From contig NZ_AQWP01000003.1 in the NCBI RefSeq assembly GCF_000375585.1, positions 172 to 64,171 of the forward strand: a stretch of DNA of 64,000 nt, read 5' to 3'. The position numbers and the translations under genes are program-made. The first letter of the stretch is position 1. The number at the start of each line of letters is the position of its first letter. The notes under the pieces were generated by a model. It had not been told where the DNA came from. It saw only the letters and a list, made by a program, of their open reading frames with translations, and ran no database searches. Positions 59,959 through 64,000 of this stretch are shown here, piece by piece. This DNA is from Sinorhizobium meliloti 4H41 (GTDB lineage: Bacteria; Pseudomonadota; Alphaproteobacteria; Rhizobiales; Rhizobiaceae).

Positions 59959-60684
59959 ATGACCACCTATGTTCTGTCCGACGAGACACGCAGGAAATTC
60001 GAAGGCGTAAGCTGCGCCACCTTATGCACCGCCCTCTTCAAGCGCGGCCTGCGCAACCAGTTCATTCAGGACGTTTGTCCGGTCTCGCCGAAGGCGAAGA
60101 ACATGGTCGGCCAGGCCTTTACCCTTCGATACATTCCGGCCCGCGAGGACCTGAACCAGCTTTCCGTCTTTCAAAATCCCGAACACCCGCAACGCGCGGC
60201 CGTGGAGAAGTGCCCACCCGGTTTCGTCATGGTGATGGATAGCCGGAAGGATCCGCGGGCGGCTTCCGCGGGCTCGATCCTGGTTTCGCGGCTGATGGTG
60301 CGCGGTGTCGCGGGTGTCGTCACCGACGGCGGCTTCCGGGACAGCCCGGAAATCGGCGAACTCGACATCCCCGCCTATCACAGCCGTCCCTCCGCGCCGA
60401 CGAACCTGACGCTGCACCAGGCGCTCGACATCAACGTTCCGATCGGCTGCGGCGACGTCGCCGTCTGGCCGGGAGACGTCGTCGTCGGGGATCGCGAAGG
60501 CGTGGTCATCGTCCCCGCCCATCTCGCCGATGAGATCGCCGCCGAAGCCGTCGAGATGACGGCCTTCGAAGACTTCGTCACCGAGGAGGTCCTGAAGGGC
60601 CGCTCCATCATCGGCCTCTATCCCGCCACCAAGGATGAGACGAAGACGGAATTTGCCGCCTGGCGCCGGGCCAAGGGACGCTAG
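59959..60684 (+). CDS. RraA-like / HMG-CHA aldolase-family protein
   Basis: A 241-residue protein of the RraA-like fold. Conserved segments: VSCATLCTALFKRGLRNQF, GQAFTLRYIPAREDLNQL, VVTDGGFRDSPEIGELDIPAY (RDxxE) and GCGDVAVWPGDVVVGDREGVVIVP. It may be a class II pyruvate aldolase (HMG/CHA type) or a non-enzymatic RraA homologue. Placement between a sugar-acid dehydratase and a hydroxyacid dehydrogenase favours an aldolase that splits a 2-keto-3-deoxy or related acid. GGGAGGAAAC precedes the start. Confidence 0.85.
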   Translation: MTTYVLSDETRRKFEGVSCATLCTALFKRGLRNQFIQDVCPVSPKAKNMVGQAFTLRYIPAREDLNQLSVFQNPEHPQRAAVEKCPPGFVMVMDSRKDPRAASAGSILVSRLMVRGVAGVVTDGGFRDSPEIGELDIPAYHSRPSAPTNLTLHQALDINVPIGCGDVAVWPGDVVVGDREGVVIVPAHLADEIAAEAVEMTAFEDFVTEEVLKGRSIIGLYPATKDETKTEFAAWRRAKGR

Positions 60685-60686
60685 GC

Positions 60687-61619
60687 ATGACGATGCTTAG
60701 GGACATCACCATCCTTCAGGCCGCCGAACTGCCGGAAAAGACCGATCTGGAACTGAAGGAAACCTTCAATACCGTCCGGCTGCCGAAGGATGCCTCGGCG
60801 ATCGGGCCGTTTCTTTCCGAATACGGAGCGCGGATTCGCGGCATCGCCGTCAGGCACGCCCATATCGATGCGGCCATGCTCGACCGCCTGCCGGCGCTGG
60901 AGATCATCTCCAGCTACAGTGCCGGTCTCGACGGCATCGACGTCGAGACCGCGCATGCCCGTGGCGTCGTCGTCCGCAACACCTCGAAGATCCTTGCCGA
61001 GGATGTCGCCGATCTTGCGCTTGCACTAAGCATTTCGGCCACGCGCGGCCTCATGCGCGGCCACGATTTCGTGCGCGAGGGAAAGTGGGGCGAGAGTGCC
61101 TTCCCGCTCGGCCGCTCGCTGAGATCGATGAAGACGGGGATCGTCGGGCTTGGACATATCGGTTCGGCGGTCGCCGCCCGGCTGAGCGTGATGGGAGCGC
61201 CGACCGCCTATTACGGCCCGAGGCGAAAGCCTGTCGACCTTCCCTATTTCGACGGCATCGAGGCGCTCGCGGCCTGGGCCGATCTTCTGATCGTCACCTG
61301 TCCCGCCACTCCCGAGACGATCGGCCTCGTCAACGGCGCCGTGCTCGCGAGCCTCGGCCCGGAAGGCTATTTGGTAAACGTCTCGCGCGGCACGATCGTC
61401 GACGAACAGGCGCTCATCACGGCGCTCGCCGGAAACGGGATCGCCGGCGCGGCCCTCGACGTCTTCGAGAAGGAGCCCTTCGTCCCGGAAGCGCTCCGCA
61501 CCGACCCGCGCGTCGTCCTCTCGCCGCACATGGGCAGCGGTACGCGCGAGACGCGGCAGCAGATGGGCGACAGCATGGTTGCCGCATTGGTGGAGCATTT
61601 CGAGAGCCGCCACGCGTGA
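60687..61619 (+). CDS. D-isomer-specific 2-hydroxyacid dehydrogenase
   Basis: A 310-residue NAD(P)-dependent dehydrogenase. The Rossmann motif is GIVGLGHIGSAVAARL; catalytic residues are Arg in VNVSRGTIVDEQAL, Glu in DVFEKEPFVPEA and His in LSPHMGSGTRET. Family members reduce glyoxylate, hydroxypyruvate or other 2-oxo acids. It starts 2 bp after the RraA-like gene and would reduce a 2-oxo acid from the dehydratase/aldolase route. ATG 60693 is a possible alternative start. Confidence 0.9.
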   Translation: MTMLRDITILQAAELPEKTDLELKETFNTVRLPKDASAIGPFLSEYGARIRGIAVRHAHIDAAMLDRLPALEIISSYSAGLDGIDVETAHARGVVVRNTSKILAEDVADLALALSISATRGLMRGHDFVREGKWGESAFPLGRSLRSMKTGIVGLGHIGSAVAARLSVMGAPTAYYGPRRKPVDLPYFDGIEALAAWADLLIVTCPATPETIGLVNGAVLASLGPEGYLVNVSRGTIVDEQALITALAGNGIAGAALDVFEKEPFVPEALRTDPRVVLSPHMGSGTRETRQQMGDSMVAALVEHFESRHA

Positions 61620-61629
61620 TCGTTCGCAA

Positions 61630-61674
61630 GAACCCCTCCCCACCCCCGCCCCACCTGTGAATGGGGAGGGGTTC
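61630..61674. terminator. Bidirectional hairpin between convergent genes
   Basis: Perfect 13-bp arms GAACCCCTCCCCA (61630-61642) and TGGGGAGGGGTTC (61662-61674) with a 19-nt loop, in the 82-bp gap between the convergent dehydrogenase and EamA genes. There is no clear T-run. The CCCCTCCCC-type palindrome is a common rhizobial intergenic element. Confidence 0.65.
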
Positions 61675-61701
61675 GTTCCTTGCACGCTCGCGGCCCCGTC
61701 C

Positions 61702-62589
61702 CTATCCTCGCCTCCTCCCCTCGCGGTGAAAGAGCAATGCGATCGCCCCAAGGATGATCGCTCCGCCGATCACGACCTCCAGCCGGATCGGCTCGCCGAA
61801 AAGCACCAGGCCAAGAACGAGGGCGATCGGCAGCCGGATGAAGTCCACGATGACCAGCAGCGAAGCGTCGGCGAGCTTCATTGCCCTCGCGAAGGAGAGC
61901 TGGGCGAAAAGGCCGCCGATACCCTGCAGCGCCATGAGGGCGAGGCTGAACAGCGAAGGCGTCTGCCAGAAGGGCAGAGCCATGACGAAAGCCACGGGGA
62001 CCGTCACGAGCAGGTTCAGCCAGGCGATACTGAGCGGGTCCTCGCGCTCGGCCGAAACCTTCATCAACAGCGCGACGATGGCGAGACCGACCGCCGACCC
62101 CAGCGCCCAGGCCGCGCCTGACTGGAAGGTTGCGGCGCCCGGCCTGACGACGATCAGAATGCCGGCGAAGCCGGCAACGAGGCTGAGGACCCGGGCGACC
62201 GAGAACCGCTCGCCGAGAAAAAGTACCGACCCGAGCGCAACGAAGAGGGGCATGGTGAAGGCGATCGCGGTCGCGGAGGCCAAAGGTATCTCGGTGACGG
62301 CAATGAAGGCCGCGACGAGCGCCAGAAGCTTGATGACGGCCCTGATCGCATGGACGGAGAAATGCATCGACCGGCCGCCGGATTGCGCGATGCCGAGCGG
62401 AAATCCGCGGCGGCACAGCATCAGATAGAGCGCGATCAGGCTGGCAAGGTTACGGAAGAAGACGATGCCGATCGGGTGGACCTCCCCGGCCACGAAGCGC
62501 ACGATGACGCCGTCCATCGCCGCGACCAGGGAATTTGCCCCCATCAGCAGGGCTCCGGCGACGGCCGCAGGCAGGGCGATCTTCTTCAT
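61702..62589 (-). CDS. EamA-family (drug/metabolite transporter superfamily) permease
   Basis: A 295-residue membrane protein with ten hydrophobic segments in two EamA repeats (first near GIVFFRNLASLIALYLMLC; second near IAWLNLLVTVPVAFVMALPF). Such proteins export or exchange small metabolites; the substrate cannot be told. ATG 62589 overlaps the stop of the ATPase gene by 4 bp (ATGA), so it is the distal gene of that transporter operon. Confidence 0.9.
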   Translation of the reverse strand: MKKIALPAAVAGALLMGANSLVAAMDGVIVRFVAGEVHPIGIVFFRNLASLIALYLMLCRRGFPLGIAQSGGRSMHFSVHAIRAVIKLLALVAAFIAVTEIPLASATAIAFTMPLFVALGSVLFLGERFSVARVLSLVAGFAGILIVVRPGAATFQSGAAWALGSAVGLAIVALLMKVSAEREDPLSIAWLNLLVTVPVAFVMALPFWQTPSLFSLALMALQGIGGLFAQLSFARAMKLADASLLVIVDFIRLPIALVLGLVLFGEPIRLEVVIGGAIILGAIALLFHREGRRRG

Positions 62590-64000
62590 GCCGCGTCGGC
62601 GGCTGTCTGCCACTTCGGCTTCGGAGTCGCATTGATGAGCTGACGCGTATAGGCATGTTGCGGGTTGCGGAAGATCTCTTCCGTCGTCGCGTGCTCGACG
62701 ATCTCGCCGCTCTTCATGACGATGATGCGATCGGCAAAGTGACGAACGATCGGCAGATCATGGGTTATGAAGATGTAGGCAAGGCCCAGCCGGTCACGCA
62801 ATTCCGCCAGAAGGTCGATGACCTGCACCTGCACCGAGACGTCGAGCGCCGAGACGGCTTCGTCGCAGACGACGAGTTCCGGATCGCAGGCAAGCGCTCG
62901 GGCAATGGCGATGCGCTGCCGCTGGCCCCCTGAGAACTGGTGCGGATAGCGTTTGGCGTGCTCTGGATTTAAGCCGACGAGCCCCAGCAATTCGGTGACC
63001 CGGTCGCGCCAGCGCGCCTTCTCCAGAATGTCCTTGTGGATGCGCCACGGCTCCGAGACGATGTCGAACACCGTCATGCGCGGGTTCATCGAACTGTAGG
63101 GGTCCTGGAACACCATCTGCACCTTCCGGCGGAAGGCCAGCAGTTGCTTGCGGTCCATCTTCAGCACGTCGCGTCCGTGAAACAGCGCCTGGCCGCCGGA
63201 AGCCTCGTTCAGGCCCAGAAGCACGCGCGCGACGGTCGATTTGCCGGAGCCGCTCTCGCCGACGATCCCGATCGTCTCGCCGGCTGCGACGTCGAAGCTC
63301 AGATTCTTGACTGCATGCAAGCGCGCCGGCTTCGCAAAAAGCCCGGACGAGAGCGTGTAGAACTTGTCGATGTTCTTCACTTCCAGGATCGGTTTCCCAG
63401 CCGGCCGCGGCGGCCTCGCCGGCGCTCCATCGTCGGCATGCGGGAGGGCATTGATCAGCGTCCGCGTGTAGCTGTGGGCGGGATTTTCGAAGACGGCGCG
63501 GGCTTCGCCCTCCTCCACGATGCGGCCGGCCTTCATGACGATCACCCGGTCGGCCATATTGGCGGCGACCTCGAGGTCATGTGTGATCATGATGATGGCA
63601 AGGCCCTCTTCGGCCTGCAGCTTCTTCAGAAGCTCGAGGATCTGCGCCTGCACGCTCACGTCGAGTGCCGTCGTCGGCTCGTCGGCAATCAGGATTTCCG
63701 GCTTGAGCGCGATCGCCATGCCGATCATGATGCGCTGGCGCTGGCCGCCGGAAAACTGGTGCGGATACTGGTCGATGCGCTTCTCCGGCTCCGGGATGCC
63801 CACGCGCCTCAATATGTCGACCGCCCTTTGCCGGGCCTCGGCACCGGTCGCAACGCCGTGGACACTGAACACCTCCTCCAGCTGCCAGCCGATCGTATAG
63901 ACGGGGTTCAGATGGGAGAGCGGGTCCTGGAAGATCATCGCGATCCTGCGGCCGTTGAGGTCCCGCCGCTCACCCTCCGAAAACGAGGAGAGATCGCGCC
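62586..64000 (-). CDS. Fused DppD-DppF-type ABC ATPase, 5' end beyond the window
   Basis: About 471 residues are visible; the frame stays open to base 64000, so the N terminus lies outside. Domain 1 shows [30 protein letters not shown] and [12 protein letters not shown] but its Walker A is off the edge. Domain 2 is complete: [56 protein letters not shown]. It is a peptide/nickel-family importer ATPase, similar in layout to 32147-33793. The binding protein and permeases are presumably upstream (beyond the right edge). Confidence 0.92.
   Translation of the reverse strand, partial: RDLSSFSEGERRDLNGRRIAMIFQDPLSHLNPVYTIGWQLEEVFSVHGVATGAEARQRAVDILRRVGIPEPEKRIDQYPHQFSGGQRQRIMIGMAIALKPEILIADEPTTALDVSVQAQILELLKKLQAEEGLAIIMITHDLEVAANMADRVIVMKAGRIVEEGEARAVFENPAHSYTRTLINALPHADDGAPARPPRPAGKPILEVKNIDKFYTLSSGLFAKPARLHAVKNLSFDVAAGETIGIVGESGSGKSTVARVLLGLNEASGGQALFHGRDVLKMDRKQLLAFRRKVQMVFQDPYSSMNPRMTVFDIVSEPWRIHKDILEKARWRDRVTELLGLVGLNPEHAKRYPHQFSGGQRQRIAIARALACDPELVVCDEAVSALDVSVQVQVIDLLAELRDRLGLAYIFITHDLPIVRHFADRIIVMKSGEIVEHATTEEIFRNPQHAYTRQLINATPKPKWQTAADAA

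Noticed and set aside
61630..61674. CCCCTCCCC/GGGGAGGGG palindrome as part of a CRISPR array
   Set aside because: Only one pair of arms, no spaced repeats and no cas genes; it is a single hairpin between convergent genes.
1..64000. tRNA, rRNA, insertion sequences or prophage genes
   Set aside because: None recognised on either strand by reading; transposase or integrase motifs and flanking target duplications were not seen. A covariance-model search for small RNAs was not possible.

Overview
The window looks like a GC-rich replicon of a Rhizobiaceae bacterium, probably Sinorhizobium/Ensifer or a close relative and possibly a chromid or megaplasmid. Reasons: Rhizobium-type palindromic intergenic elements, dense operons with overlapping start and stop codons, many ABC importers each with its own regulator and catabolic enzymes, and a quinoprotein-relay cluster beside a glutathione-dependent formaldehyde dehydrogenase. 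No rRNA, tRNA, CRISPR array, phage gene or insertion sequence was seen. Naming the genus is inference.

Layout. (1) 1-9039: 5' end of S-(hydroxymethyl)glutathione dehydrogenase; a quinoprotein-associated set (secreted zinc hydrolase, SoxYZ-like carrier and three exported proteins of unknown function); then a LuxR-type response regulator, a FIST (NosP-like) sensor and a NahK-like hybrid kinase. (2) 9143-22951: two minus-strand operons and a LacI regulator. They encode an Fbp/Afu-type ABC importer with two binding proteins, two inositol-monophosphatase-family enzymes, two PTP-like cysteine phosphatases, a calcineurin-like phosphoesterase and a Na/Pi-cotransporter-family protein. LacI-type operators of the same design lie upstream of both operons. 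I read this as one system for taking up an organophosphate, removing its phosphate and disposing of the Pi. (3) 23020-34674: relic of a DmpA-type peptidase, then a four-carbon-acid-sugar kinase, GntR regulator, Fe-alcohol dehydrogenase, PdxA2-like dehydrogenase, sialidase-like beta-propeller protein, an Opp/Dpp-type importer and a DapA/NanA-family aldolase.

(4) 34692-46834: a DUF2243 membrane protein, then what looks like a pathway for a heteroaromatic or aromatic carboxylate: two tandem ACMSD-like amidohydrolases (one without its HxH metal motif), UbiD and UbiX decarboxylase partners, an NCS2 nucleobase-type permease, and a convergent operon of a GntR regulator, a three-subunit molybdenum hydroxylase and a His-rich CobW GTPase. 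(5) 47268-54344: cytosine-deaminase-like amidohydrolase, BMP-type nucleoside/nucleobase ABC importer and a LysR regulator. (6) 54644-58077: family-4 glycosyltransferase and amylo-alpha-1,6-glucosidase-type protein. (7) 58127-64000: sugar-acid operon (IlvD/Edd-type dehydratase, RraA-like aldolase, 2-hydroxyacid dehydrogenase) behind a perfect 18-bp palindrome, then a convergent EamA permease and the end of a fused Dpp-type ATPase that runs off the right edge.

The best candidates for undescribed biology are regions 2, 3 and 4. In each, transporter, regulator and enzymes are physically linked and the substrate is not obvious from any single gene.
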